Under the pieces are notes generated by a model. The model was not told the origin of the DNA and did not search any database. It worked only from the letters and a program-made list of their open reading frames with translations. The position numbers and the translations under genes were made by a program. A stretch of 64,000 bases of DNA from Sphingomonas adhaesiva (GTDB taxonomy: Bacteria > Pseudomonadota > Alphaproteobacteria > Sphingomonadales > Sphingomonadaceae), in assembly GCF_002374855.1 (NCBI RefSeq), contig NZ_NWVC01000001.1:496001-560000 (forward strand), given 5' to 3'. Shown here one piece after another: positions 19,428-28,214 of the stretch. The first letter of the stretch is position 1; each line of letters starts with the position of its first letter.

Positions 19428-19919
19428 ATGGCCGACAAGCAGACCTCGCTCCAGGATTTGTTCCTGAACGCCCTGCGCAAGTCCAAGACGCCGGTGACCA
19501 TGTTCCTGGTCAAGGGGGTCAAGCTCCAGGGCATCGTCACCTGGTTCGACAATTTCTCGGTCTTGCTGCGGCGCGACGGCCAGTCGCAGCTGATCTACAA
19601 GCATGCGATCTCCACGATCATGCCGGCCGGCTCGGTCGACGTGGCCGGCATCGTCGGCCAGCTGACCGAGCAGCCGAGGAAGCAGCCGCAGCTGCAGGAC
19701 ATTTTCCTGTCGGCCGTGCGCAAGTCGGAAGATCCGGTGACGATGTTCCTGGTCAACGGCGTGATGCTGCAGGGCGCGATCGCCGGTTTCGACCTGTTCT
19801 GCATGCTGCTCCAGCGCGACGGCATGGCCCAGCTGGTCTACAAGCATGCGGTTTCCACCATCCAGCCGTCGCGTCCGTTGAACCTGGCCGAGGAAGCCGG
19901 CGTCGCGGACGAGGATTGA
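19428..19919 (+). CDS. hfq: Hfq with two fused Sm-like domains
   Basis: The 163-residue protein is twice the usual Hfq length. Domain 1 (about 7-67) contains [12 protein letters not shown] and YKHAISTI; domain 2 (about 88-148) contains [12 protein letters not shown] and YKHAVSTI. Both keep the Gln-Asp pair and the YKH Sm2 motif of the proximal RNA site, a phenylalanine in the FDnF loop (F43, F124), and basic rim residues (R17-K18, R98-K99). Domain 2 has Met113 where domain 1 and E. coli have Lys in the KLQG turn. A 20-residue linker joins them. Three chains could form a six-domain ring. Hfq mediates small-RNA pairing. The RBS is AAGGA; hflX follows as in E. coli. Confidence 0.95.
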   Translation: MADKQTSLQDLFLNALRKSKTPVTMFLVKGVKLQGIVTWFDNFSVLLRRDGQSQLIYKHAISTIMPAGSVDVAGIVGQLTEQPRKQPQLQDIFLSAVRKSEDPVTMFLVNGVMLQGAIAGFDLFCMLLQRDGMAQLVYKHAVSTIQPSRPLNLAEEAGVADED

Positions 19920-19936
19920 GCGGCGGGAATGACATC

Positions 19937-21223
19937 TTGAGCACTGGTTTCGAGCGAGACCGCGACGAATTCAGCCGCGGCGCGCGCGCGATCGTGGTTT
20001 ATCCCGATCTGGGCGGATCGTCGCGCGACGCCGATGCCCGGCTGGAGGAAACCGCCGGCCTGGCCGAGGCGATCGGCGTCGTCGTGGTCGACCGCATGGC
20101 ATTCCGCATCCGCACCCCGCGTGCGGCCACCCTGATGGGCTCAGGCCAGATCGAGGAACTGGCGGCACGCGCCCGGATGGAGGATGCCGGACTGATCGTC
20201 GTCGACGGCAGCCTGTCGCCGATCCAGCAGCGCAATCTCGAAACCGCGCTCGAGGCGAAGGTGATCGACCGCACCGGCCTGATCCTCGAAATCTTCGGCG
20301 AACGCGCGGCGACCGCCGAGGGCCGGTTGCAGGTCGAACTGGCGCACCTCGACTATCAATCGGGCCGGCTGGTGCGCAGCTGGACCCATCTGGAGCGCCA
20401 GCGCGGCGGCTTCGGCTTCCTTGGCGGTCCGGGCGAGACGCAGATCGAGGCCGACCGCCGGCTGATCCGCGACCGGATGGCGCGGCTGCGGCGTGAGCTG
20501 GAACAGGTGACGCGCACCCGCGGTCTGCATCGCGAGCGGCGGCAGCGCGCGCCTTGGCCGGTGATCGCGCTGGTCGGCTACACCAATGCCGGCAAGTCGA
20601 CACTGTTCAACCGCCTGACCGGCAGCCATGTGATGGCGGAAGACCTGCTGTTCGCGACGCTCGACCCGACGTTGCGCCAGATCGCGCTGCCCGGCATCGA
20701 CAAGGCGATCCTGTCCGACACGGTGGGGTTCGTTTCCGAACTGCCGACGCAGCTGGTCGCCGCCTTCAAGGCGACGCTGGAGGAGGTGGTGTCCGCGGAT
20801 CTGCTGATCCACGTCCGTGACGTCGCGCATCCCGACACCGCCGCGCAGAAGGCGGATGTGGAGGGGGTGCTGACTGACGTGGGCGTCGCGGAGACCACCC
20901 CGAGGATCGAGGCGTGGAACAAGCTCGACCTGCTGAGCGGCGACGCGCGCGAGGAACTGCTGGTCGAGGCCGCGCGCCGCGACGATGTCATTCCGCTGTC
21001 CGCGCTGACGGGGGAGGGCGTCGATGCGCTGATCCGCCATATCGCCGAACGGCTGACCGCCGGACATCAGCGTTATTCGGTAACGCTCGATGCCGGCGAC
21101 GGGGCGGGGGCGGCATGGCTTCACGCGCATGGCGAGGTGCTGGCGCAGGATGTCGACGGCGCCAGCATCACCTATGAAGTGCGGATGGCGCCCAGCGACT
21201 ACGAACGGTTCGCCACCCGCTGA
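19937..21223 (+). CDS. hflX: Ribosome-associated GTPase HflX
   Basis: The 428-residue GTPase splits stalled or heat-damaged ribosomes. The N-terminal HflX domain includes MGSGQIEEL and QVELAHLDYQSGRLVRSWTH, followed by the coiled region with GGPGETQIEADRR. The G domain has G1 GYTNAGKSTLFN, G3 DTVGF and G4 NKLD. The start is TTG 19937, 17 bases after hfq and preceded by GGCGGGA; no ATG in frame keeps the conserved N terminus. The hfq-hflX order matches that of many proteobacteria. Confidence 0.94.
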   Translation: MSTGFERDRDEFSRGARAIVVYPDLGGSSRDADARLEETAGLAEAIGVVVVDRMAFRIRTPRAATLMGSGQIEELAARARMEDAGLIVVDGSLSPIQQRNLETALEAKVIDRTGLILEIFGERAATAEGRLQVELAHLDYQSGRLVRSWTHLERQRGGFGFLGGPGETQIEADRRLIRDRMARLRRELEQVTRTRGLHRERRQRAPWPVIALVGYTNAGKSTLFNRLTGSHVMAEDLLFATLDPTLRQIALPGIDKAILSDTVGFVSELPTQLVAAFKATLEEVVSADLLIHVRDVAHPDTAAQKADVEGVLTDVGVAETTPRIEAWNKLDLLSGDAREELLVEAARRDDVIPLSALTGEGVDALIRHIAERLTAGHQRYSVTLDAGDGAGAAWLHAHGEVLAQDVDGASITYEVRMAPSDYERFATR

Positions 21224-21235
21224 GCGCGCCGGCGG

Positions 21236-21979
21236 TCAGCCGCGTTCCGCGACCTTGACCGCGCGCCACAGCTGCTCCTTCGCGTCAAGATCCATGCCCG
21301 CGAACGCAGCGCCGCCCATGTCCTCCATCTGGCGAAAGCGGCGTTCGAACTTGCCGTTCGCCGCGCGCAATGCCGCCTCGGCGTCGACGCCCAGATGCCG
21401 TGCCCAGTTGACGACGGCGAACAGCAGGTCGCCGATCTCCTCCGCGCGCGCCGCGTCGTCCGGCGCGTCGGCGACCTCGGCCAGTTCCTCGTCGATCTTG
21501 GCGCGCGATCCTTCGGCGTCCGGCCAGTCGAACCCGACGCGGCCGGCCCGCTTCTGGAGCTTTTCCGCGCGCGCCAGTGCCGGCAAACCCAGCGCGACGC
21601 CGTCCAGTACGCGCTCGGCCCCGCGTGCCGATCGCTCGGCGGCCTTGACCTCTTCCCAGCGGTGGTGACCACCCTCGGCCTCGTCGCCGAAGATGTGTGG
21701 ATGGCGCCGCTCCATCTTGTCGCTGATCGCGTCCACCACGTCGGGCAGGGCGAAGGCATCGGCTTCCTCGGCGATCCGGCTATGGAACACAACCTGAAGC
21801 AACAGATCGCCCAGTTCGTCCTTCAGGTCGTCTAGATCGCCGCGCTCGACCGCGTCGGTGACTTCGTACGCTTCCTCGATCGTATAGGGCGCGATCGTCG
21901 CGAACGTCTGCGCGCGGTCCCACTCGCATCCGTCCGGACCGCGCAGCCGCGCCATGATCGTCACCAGCCGCTCGATCAT
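21236..21979 (-). CDS. mazG: Nucleoside triphosphate pyrophosphohydrolase MazG
   Basis: The 247-residue protein carries two MazG folds. The first has the metal-binding EEAYEV and DELGDLLLQVVFH motifs; the second has IDEELAEV and EEIGDLLFAVVNWAR. MazG hydrolyses dNTPs and NTPs to monophosphates, cleaning aberrant nucleotides and lowering ppGpp under starvation in E. coli. ATG 21979 is preceded by GAGGGAATG. The gene converges with hflX over only 12 bases and stands alone on its strand. Confidence 0.94.
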   Translation of the reverse strand: MIERLVTIMARLRGPDGCEWDRAQTFATIAPYTIEEAYEVTDAVERGDLDDLKDELGDLLLQVVFHSRIAEEADAFALPDVVDAISDKMERRHPHIFGDEAEGGHHRWEEVKAAERSARGAERVLDGVALGLPALARAEKLQKRAGRVGFDWPDAEGSRAKIDEELAEVADAPDDAARAEEIGDLLFAVVNWARHLGVDAEAALRAANGKFERRFRQMEDMGGAAFAGMDLDAKEQLWRAVKVAERG

Positions 21980-22109
21980 CGCATTCCCTCGCTTATCGTC
22001 TCACGTCACGCGCAGTATCGCGCGCCGAACGGCGGTATCAAAACGGTCGATGTCGGGCGAGGGTCACCTGGCCCACCCAAAGCGTGGCACAGTAAGTCGA
22101 TAATAGATA

Positions 22110-22274
22110 TTATGTAAAGATCGCGACCACGGCGTACCCGATTCCGAAGATTGCGATCCAGACCAGCGCCAGCAGCATCGTCCGCGTTACTGGCACCCGC
22201 CGCGCGACCAGCGCCGACAACGGTAGGACCAACATGAGCGCGAGGATCATCGCGTGCATCGCGGTGTCGCTCAC
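22110..22274 (-). CDS. Small membrane protein, 54 residues
   Basis: This short gene starts at GTG 22274, which overlaps the stop of the metallo-beta-lactamase-fold gene as GTGA. The product has two predicted membrane helices (about 8-23 and 32-52) around a basic turn RRVPVTR, and nothing else. I do not recognise a family. The overlap and uninterrupted hydrophobic pattern support a real gene that ends the mltB-to-MBL operon. An AT-rich inverted repeat covers its stop codon. Confidence 0.65.
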   Translation of the reverse strand: MSDTAMHAMILALMLVLPLSALVARRVPVTRTMLLALVWIAIFGIGYAVVAIFT

Positions 22275-23035
22275 GACGACCACTCCCAGCCATCGTATCC
22301 CGGCTCGACCGCGTCCGGCAGCTCCGCGGCCAGCGTCGCATAGTCCAACGACTGGTCCATGTGCACCAGCACCGCCGCCGCCGGCGTCAGTTCCTCGATC
22401 CAGCCCAGCGCCATCGCGAGGTCGGGATGGCTTGGGTGCGGCTTGCGGCGCAGCGCATCCAGCACCCACAGGTCCAACCCGGCATATAGCGCGCGCGACG
22501 CCTCGGTCAGCGCGTGCAGATCGGTCGCGTAGCCGATTGCGCACCCGTCCGCCTCGAATCGCAACCCGGCCGATGTGATGGAGCCATGCGGCTGGTCCGC
22601 AGCGCTGACCGTGATCCCGCCAATCGTCAGCCGATCGGGCAAACTCGCCAGTTCGACGGTCGGCGGATAGCCGTGCGCGCCGTGGAACACATATCCGAAC
22701 TGCGCGCGTAACCGCGCCTCGGTCGTCGGCCTCGCATAGCCCGTCACCGGCCGCCCCATCGCGTGATAGACCTGTCGCAGGTCGTCGATGCCGAAAATAT
22801 GATCGGCATGGGCATGCGTCCAGATCACCGCATCGACCCGGTCGACGCCGGCGGCCAGCAATTGCTCGCGCATATCCGGGCTGGTGTCGATCAGGATGCG
22901 CGTGCCGTCATGTTCGACGATCGCCGACGACCGCGTACGCCGGTTGCGGGGGTCCGCCGGATCGCACGCGCCCCAGTCGTTGCCGATCCGCGGCACGCCC
23001 GACGAGGTTCCCGATCCCAGCAGGCGGATCTTCAC
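22271..23035 (-). CDS. Metallo-beta-lactamase-fold hydrolase (PhnP-like)
   Basis: The 254-residue protein begins with KIRLLGSGTSSGVPRIG, typical of the PhnP-like branch, and has the metal site HTHADHIFGID (HxHxDH) with further ligands in QPHGS and VHMD. PhnP itself is a cyclic ribose phosphodiesterase; this enzyme could be a phosphodiesterase acting on a cyclic nucleotide or similar substrate, which cannot be decided by sequence. There is no phosphonate cluster around. The start is GTG 23035, overlapping tatD. Pairing with tatD behind metG is common in Alphaproteobacteria. Confidence 0.88.
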   Translation of the reverse strand: MKIRLLGSGTSSGVPRIGNDWGACDPADPRNRRTRSSAIVEHDGTRILIDTSPDMREQLLAAGVDRVDAVIWTHAHADHIFGIDDLRQVYHAMGRPVTGYARPTTEARLRAQFGYVFHGAHGYPPTVELASLPDRLTIGGITVSAADQPHGSITSAGLRFEADGCAIGYATDLHALTEASRALYAGLDLWVLDALRRKPHPSHPDLAMALGWIEELTPAAAVLVHMDQSLDYATLAAELPDAVEPGYDGWEWSS

Positions 23036-23811
23036 GCAGTTCGCGTCCTGTCGAACAGGCGGTGGAAGTTTTCGGCGGTATACGCCTGTAATTGCTCGAC
23101 ATCCTCACCGCGCAGCTTTGCCAGGAACGCCGCCGTGTCGGCCACGAACGCCGGCTCACCGGTCTTCCCGCGATGCGGCACCGGCGCCAGGAATGGCGCG
23201 TCGGTCTCGATCAGTAGCCGTTCGCGCGGCAAACGCGCCGCGGTCGCCTGTAGCGCCGTCGCATTCTTGAACGTCACGATCCCGGAGATTGAGATGTACA
23301 GCCCCAGATCAAGCGCGATATCGGCGAAGGCGTCGCTGGCGGTGAAGCAGTGGATGACGCCGGTATAGGCCCCCTGCTCCATCGCCTCGCGCATCAGCGC
23401 GGCGGTATCGTCCTCCGCGTCGCGGGTGTGGACGACGATCGGCAGCCCGCTTTCACGCGCCGCGTCGATATGCGCGCGGAAACTCGCCTGCTGGCGCGCG
23501 CGATCGGAATGGTCGTAGAAATAGTCCAGCCCGCTTTCGCCGATGCCGACGACCCGCGGGTGGCGCGCCCGCTCGACCAGCTTGGCGGTGTCGACGTGCG
23601 GATGCTGATCCGCCTCGTGCGGGTGGATGCCCACCGTCGCCCACACGTCCGGCTCGCGCTCGGCGGTGGCCAGCACCGCATCCCACTCACTCTCCCGCGT
23701 CGCGATGTTCAGCATCGCGGTCACGCCACGCGCCCGTGCCCGCGCCAGCACGTCGGCCTGCTCCTCGGCCAGCCCCTTGTAGTTCAGGTGGCAGTGGCTG
23801 TCGGCGAGCAT
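23032..23811 (-). CDS. tatD: TatD-family metal-dependent hydrolase
   Basis: The 259-residue TIM-barrel protein has all family metal motifs: DSHCHLNY, the GESGLDYFYD glutamate, VHTRDAEDD, HCFTAS and ETDAPFLAP. TatD-type proteins are Mg-dependent 3'-5' exonucleases or DNases implicated in DNA repair and peroxide tolerance; the family also contains YcfH/YabD next to metG. Start ATG 23811 shares one base with the metG stop (TGATG). The next gene overlaps by four bases. Confidence 0.92.
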   Translation of the reverse strand: MLADSHCHLNYKGLAEEQADVLARARARGVTAMLNIATRESEWDAVLATAEREPDVWATVGIHPHEADQHPHVDTAKLVERARHPRVVGIGESGLDYFYDHSDRARQQASFRAHIDAARESGLPIVVHTRDAEDDTAALMREAMEQGAYTGVIHCFTASDAFADIALDLGLYISISGIVTFKNATALQATAARLPRERLLIETDAPFLAPVPHRGKTGEPAFVADTAAFLAKLRGEDVEQLQAYTAENFHRLFDRTRTA

Positions 23812-25364
23812 CACGCCGGCTCCGGTTCGGCGGCCGGCAGCTCCAGCCTGGGAAAGGCCGCGGTCGGTGCGGCCAGCACGAAGCCAGCGTCGACATGCCG
23901 CTGGTACCAGCCGTCGTCATCGATCGCCGCATGATCGCGCGCTTCGACGCCCAGCAGGTCCAGGATCCGCCCCGCCCCCTCGGGCACGACCGGCAGGATC
24001 GCGATCGCCAGCATGCGGATCGCGCGTACCAGCGTGCGCAGAACGGCGTGCATCCGCTCCGGATCGGTCTTGCGCAGCGACCACGGCGCCTGCGCGTCGA
24101 TATATTGGTTGCAGGCGTAGACCCCGCGCAGCCACGCCTCGATCCCCTGGCTCAGCATCAGATCGCCGAACGCGGTCTTCAGCCCGGCACAGGCGACGAC
24201 GACCTCCTCGATCAACTGCCCGTCGGCGTCCTCCACACGGCCCGCCTCGGGCAGCGTGCCGCCCAGATTCTTGGCGATGAACGACAAGGTCCGCTGCGCC
24301 AGATTGCCGAACGCATTGGCCAGCTCGGCGTTGACGCGCGTGACGATCGCCTCCGCCGAATAGCTGCCGTCCTGCCCGAAGCTTACCTCACGCAACAGGA
24401 AATAGCGCAGGCCATCCACGCCGAACGCGCGGGCCAGGTCGCCCGGATCGACGACATTGCCCAGGCTCTTCGACATCTTCTCACCACGATGCAGCAGAAA
24501 GCCGTGCCCGAACACCGTCCCGGGCAACGCGATCTTCGCGGACATCAGGAACGCCGGCCAATAGACCGCGTGAAATCGCACGATATCCTTGCCGATCAGG
24601 TGCAGGTCGGCGGGCCAATAGGGCATATCGCCATCGGGATAGCCGGCGCCGGTCAGGTAATTGGTCAGCGCATCGACCCACACGTACATCACATGGCCCG
24701 GGCTGCCCGGTACGGGTACCCCCCAGTCGAAGCTGGTGCGCGACACCGACAGGTCGGACAGCCCGCCCTCTACGAAGCGCATTACTTCGTTGCGGCGCGA
24801 TTCCGGGCGGATGAAATCGGGGTTGGCGGCATACAGGTCCAGCAACGGCTGCTGATATTTGGACAGGCGGAAGAACCACGTCTCCTCCGCCGTCCAGGTC
24901 ACCGGCGTTCCCTGCGGCGAAAGCTTGACGCCCCCTTCCCCGTCGACCAGCTCCTTCTCGTCGTAAAAGGCTTCGTCGCGGACCGAATACCAGCCTTCGT
25001 AGCGGTCGAGGTACAGGTCGCCCGCGTCCGCCATCGCCTGCCAGATCGCCTGGCTGGCGCGGTGGTGATCGGCATCGGTGGTGCGGATGAAACGATCGTA
25101 GCTGATACGCAAATCGTCGCACATCGCCTGGAAATACGACGACATTTCATCCGCGAGCGCACGCACCTCCATGCCCTTGTCGCGCGCCGTCTGGACCATT
25201 TTCAGGCCGTGTTCGTCGGTACCGGTCTGGAACCGCACGTCGCGCCCGGCCTGCCGCTGGAAGCGCGCGATCGCATCGGCGGCGATCGCCTCGTACGCGT
25301 GGCCGATATGCGGACGGCCGTTGGGATAGCTGATCGCGGTGGTGATGTAGAAGGGTTCGCCCAT
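23811..25364 (-). CDS. metG: Methionyl-tRNA synthetase
   Basis: The 517-residue class I synthetase charges tRNA-Met. The nucleotide-binding signature is PNGRPHIGHAYEA (HIGH) and the second is GEKMSKSLGNV (KMSKS). The zinc-knuckle region lacks the paired cysteines (YEGWYSVRDEAFYDEKE), as in the zinc-free MetRS group, and the C-terminal tRNA-binding (Trbp111-like) extension is missing, giving the shorter alphaproteobacterial form. ATG 25364 is the first codon of the conserved MGEPFYITTAI start. The gene follows holB by 21 bases and runs into tatD. Confidence 0.96.
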   Translation of the reverse strand: MGEPFYITTAISYPNGRPHIGHAYEAIAADAIARFQRQAGRDVRFQTGTDEHGLKMVQTARDKGMEVRALADEMSSYFQAMCDDLRISYDRFIRTTDADHHRASQAIWQAMADAGDLYLDRYEGWYSVRDEAFYDEKELVDGEGGVKLSPQGTPVTWTAEETWFFRLSKYQQPLLDLYAANPDFIRPESRRNEVMRFVEGGLSDLSVSRTSFDWGVPVPGSPGHVMYVWVDALTNYLTGAGYPDGDMPYWPADLHLIGKDIVRFHAVYWPAFLMSAKIALPGTVFGHGFLLHRGEKMSKSLGNVVDPGDLARAFGVDGLRYFLLREVSFGQDGSYSAEAIVTRVNAELANAFGNLAQRTLSFIAKNLGGTLPEAGRVEDADGQLIEEVVVACAGLKTAFGDLMLSQGIEAWLRGVYACNQYIDAQAPWSLRKTDPERMHAVLRTLVRAIRMLAIAILPVVPEGAGRILDLLGVEARDHAAIDDDGWYQRHVDAGFVLAAPTAAFPRLELPAAEPEPA

Positions 25365-25385
25365 AGCGACGCCCTCCTAGCGTCG

Positions 25386-26381
25386 TCAGGGTCGCGGCGC
25401 CAGCCGTGCGACTACCCCTGCCAGTTCATAGACCGTGCCCTGCGCATCCAGCGACAGCCCGCGCGCCGCGGCGGCGATGCCGCGCGCCTCGTCATAGGCG
25501 TCGAGCGCGCGACGCAGATCTTCGCCATGCCGCATCGCCGCCATCTGCGCGATGACGGTCGGCACACGGTCCAGAAACGCCTCGTACCGCGCCTGCGCCG
25601 CTTTGGGCGATAGCACCTTGGCTAGGCCCGCACGACGCGCATTCGCCGGATCGCCATCGCGCCCGATCGCGGTCAGCGCGGTGTCGATCCCCGCCAGGTC
25701 CAGCCCGGCATAGCCCATCGCCCGCCCCGGTGACCCGCCGCCCGCCCGCACCAGCGCGGCAATCTCAACCTCGTCGGCGTCGGGCATGACGTCGCGCAGC
25801 ACCGCCGCCATATCGGCATCGCCCAGCGGGTCGAACCGCAGCACGCGGCATCGCGAGCGGATCGTCGGCAACAGGCGTCCCGGCGCGTGGCTGACCAGCA
25901 GGAACACCGTGCCCGCGGGCGGCTCTTCCAAATTCTTCAGCAGCGCATTTGAGGCTCCAGGACGCTCCAGGTCGTCGGCCGCGTCCATCACGATCACGCG
26001 GCGCGGCGACATCGACGGCGCGGTGCCCAGGAAGGGGCCGAGGCCGCGCACCTGGTCGATCGTGATGCTGCGCGCCAGTTCCTCGTCAGAACCGCCCTTC
26101 CCGCTGTCCTTCTTGGGCAGCCGGCGCAGCTCGCGATAATCGGGGTGCGTGCCCGCGGCGAACAGATGCGCGGCCTGATGCGTGTCCGGCACCGACAGCC
26201 CCGGCGGCAGCGCTCCCGGCGTCATCCCCTCCGCCAGCAGGCGCAGCGCGACCGTGCGCGCGAAACTGGCCTTGCCGATCCCCTGCGGCCCGGCCAGCAG
26301 CCAGGCATGGTGGATCGTTCCGCCCGCGCTGGCGGACAGGAACGCCTCGATCGCGGCATCCTGCCCGCGCAACCGCGTCAC
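25386..26381 (-). CDS. holB: DNA polymerase III subunit delta'
   Basis: The 331-residue clamp-loader subunit belongs to the AAA+ family. It has the P-loop LAGPQGIGKASFAR, and the sensor region NALLKNLEEPPAGTVFLLVSH typical of delta' and gamma subunits. Delta' helps load the beta sliding clamp. The zinc cysteines of E. coli delta' are absent, as in most alphaproteobacterial versions. GTG 26381 overlaps the tmk stop, and the tmk-holB order is widespread, supporting the call. Confidence 0.92.
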   Translation of the reverse strand: MTRLRGQDAAIEAFLSASAGGTIHHAWLLAGPQGIGKASFARTVALRLLAEGMTPGALPPGLSVPDTHQAAHLFAAGTHPDYRELRRLPKKDSGKGGSDEELARSITIDQVRGLGPFLGTAPSMSPRRVIVMDAADDLERPGASNALLKNLEEPPAGTVFLLVSHAPGRLLPTIRSRCRVLRFDPLGDADMAAVLRDVMPDADEVEIAALVRAGGGSPGRAMGYAGLDLAGIDTALTAIGRDGDPANARRAGLAKVLSPKAAQARYEAFLDRVPTVIAQMAAMRHGEDLRRALDAYDEARGIAAAARGLSLDAQGTVYELAGVVARLAPRP

Positions 26382-27007
26382 GGCAGCCAGTCCGCCAGTT
26401 CGGACAGGATCGCCGCCGTCACGTCCTCGGGCGGGCGGGTCGCATCGACGCGCCGGAATCGCGCCGGTTCGTGCGCCGCGAAACGATCGAAAGCGTTCGT
26501 CACCGCGACGTGGAAATCCTCCCCCCGCGCCGCAAACCGGTCCGCCGCCGCCCCGTCGCGCGTCGCGGCCCGCGCCGCGCCGACCTCGGGCGGCAGTGCC
26601 AGCAGGAAGGTCCGGTCGGGCAGCAGCCCGCGCGACCCGAAGGCGTGCAACGCCAGGATCGCCGCATCGTCCAGCCCGCCGGCCACGCCCTGATAGGCGC
26701 GCGTCGAATCGATGAACCGGTCGCAAATCACCCAATGCCCGGCGCCGATCGCGGGACGGATGACCTTTTCGACATGGTCGGCACGCGCGGCGGCGAACAG
26801 CAGCGCCTCGCTATGCGCGCTCCACCGCGTCGCCTCGCCTTCCATCAACAGCGTGCGGATCGCCTCGGCGCCCGCGCTGCCGCCCGGCTCGCGCGTGATG
26901 ACCGCATGGACGCCGCGCGCCGCCAGCGCCTCGGCCAGGGCGCGCGCCTGGGTCGATTTGCCGGCCCCTTCCCCGCCCTCCAGGCTGAGGAAGCGTCCCT
27001 CGGTCAT
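26378..27007 (-). CDS. tmk: Thymidylate kinase
   Basis: The 209-residue kinase phosphorylates dTMP to dTDP. It shows the P-loop LEGGEGAGKSTQ, the nucleobase loop TREPGGSAGAE and the DRFIDSTRAYQG motif. The start overlaps the dacC stop by four bases and the end overlaps holB, so tmk and holB are translationally linked to the upstream cell-wall genes. Nothing unusual in length or motifs. Confidence 0.95.
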   Translation of the reverse strand: MTEGRFLSLEGGEGAGKSTQARALAEALAARGVHAVITREPGGSAGAEAIRTLLMEGEATRWSAHSEALLFAAARADHVEKVIRPAIGAGHWVICDRFIDSTRAYQGVAGGLDDAAILALHAFGSRGLLPDRTFLLALPPEVGAARAATRDGAAADRFAARGEDFHVAVTNAFDRFAAHEPARFRRVDATRPPEDVTAAILSELADWLP

Positions 27008-28179
27008 CCGAACAGACCCGTCAGCCCGGCCCAGGCGCGACCGAAGAAGCCCGCCTCGCCCACGTCCTCACCCGCGACCAGCGGCACCTTCTGCTCGGGC
27101 AGGCCCGGTGCCGACACCACCAGGTCTGCGACATGCGCGCCCTGCTTGATCGGCGCCTTGATCGGCCCGTCATAGACGATCTTGCCCGACAGTTGCGGGC
27201 GCGTGCCGCTCGGCACCGTGACATTCAGGTCTTTGGGCGCGACCAACTTCACTTCGCTGGCGCTGCCCATCTGGACGTCCGCGGTGCCGACGGTGCGCCC
27301 CGCCTTGACGACCGGGCGCGCCTGCCACGCGCGAAAGCCCCATTCCATGAACCGCACCGATTCGGCGGCGCGCTGGTTGAAGCTGGTCAGCCCCGCCACC
27401 ACCATCACCAGCCGGCGGCCGTTCTGCTCGGCCGACCCGGTGAAGCCGTAACCGGCCTCCTCGGTATGCCCGGTCTTCAGCCCGTCGGCACCCGCCACGC
27501 GGCCCAGCAGCGGATCGCGATTGGCCTGGGTGATCGCCTGGCCGCCGCCCAGCGTCTTGCCCCAGGTGAAATCGCGCCGCGAATAGAATTGCTTGTACAG
27601 CTTGGGGTGCTGTTCGATCGTCCCCGCCGCCAGCTTCGCCAGATCGCGTGCGGTGACATAGGTGACGCCGCCGTCAGGCCAGCCGTTCGACGTGCCGAAA
27701 TGGCTGTTGGTCAGCCCCAGCTTCTTGGCATTTTCGTTCATCCGCTCGACGAAGGCCTGTTCGGTGCCCGAAATCCCCTCGGCCAGCACGACGCAGGCGT
27801 CGTTACCGGACAGGGTGACGATGCCGTAGAGCAGGTTCGCGACCGAAACCCGCTCCCCCGACGACAGGAACATCGTCGATCCGGCGGACGGGCCATGCCA
27901 CTTCTGCCACGTCTCCGGCCGGACCTCGAATTCGGTATCCAGCTTCAGGTCGCCGGCCTTGATCATCTCGAACGCGGTATACACCGTCATCATCTTTGCC
28001 ATCGACGCCGGCGGCATCCGCCGGTCGGCATCCTTGGCGTACAGCACCGCCCCGGACGACAGGTCTTCCATGAACGCGACCGGCGCGGGCGTGTCGAACT
28101 GCGGCGCGGCAGCGGCCACGGGGTAGGCCACTGCCAGGACGGCGGCGGGAAGCGCGAGGGCGGTCAGCAACTTGGTCAT
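27004..28179 (-). CDS. dacC: D-alanyl-D-alanine carboxypeptidase (PBP5/6 family)
   Basis: The 391-residue periplasmic enzyme trims the terminal D-Ala of peptidoglycan stem peptides. A Sec signal (MTKLLTALALPAAVLAVAY) is followed by the three active-site motifs: SMAK (in MPPASMAKMMT), SGN (LSGNDACVVLAE) and KTG (DGLKTGHTEEAG). The C-terminal PBP5-type beta domain ends in an amphipathic helix. Start ATG 28179 is preceded by AGGGAACC. An upstream in-frame ATG would put the signal peptide internally. It is co-transcribed with rlpA and mltB, both also cell-wall genes. Confidence 0.94.
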   Translation of the reverse strand: MTKLLTALALPAAVLAVAYPVAAAAPQFDTPAPVAFMEDLSSGAVLYAKDADRRMPPASMAKMMTVYTAFEMIKAGDLKLDTEFEVRPETWQKWHGPSAGSTMFLSSGERVSVANLLYGIVTLSGNDACVVLAEGISGTEQAFVERMNENAKKLGLTNSHFGTSNGWPDGGVTYVTARDLAKLAAGTIEQHPKLYKQFYSRRDFTWGKTLGGGQAITQANRDPLLGRVAGADGLKTGHTEEAGYGFTGSAEQNGRRLVMVVAGLTSFNQRAAESVRFMEWGFRAWQARPVVKAGRTVGTADVQMGSASEVKLVAPKDLNVTVPSGTRPQLSGKIVYDGPIKAPIKQGAHVADLVVSAPGLPEQKVPLVAGEDVGEAGFFGRAWAGLTGLFG

Positions 28180-28214
28180 GTATGGTTCCCTGTCGGGCGT
28201 CGTCGGAACGGATG

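Noticed and set aside
22006..22109. Small minus-strand frame between mazG and the 54-residue gene
   Set aside because: No start with a ribosome site and no conserved pattern; the region looks like a plain spacer.
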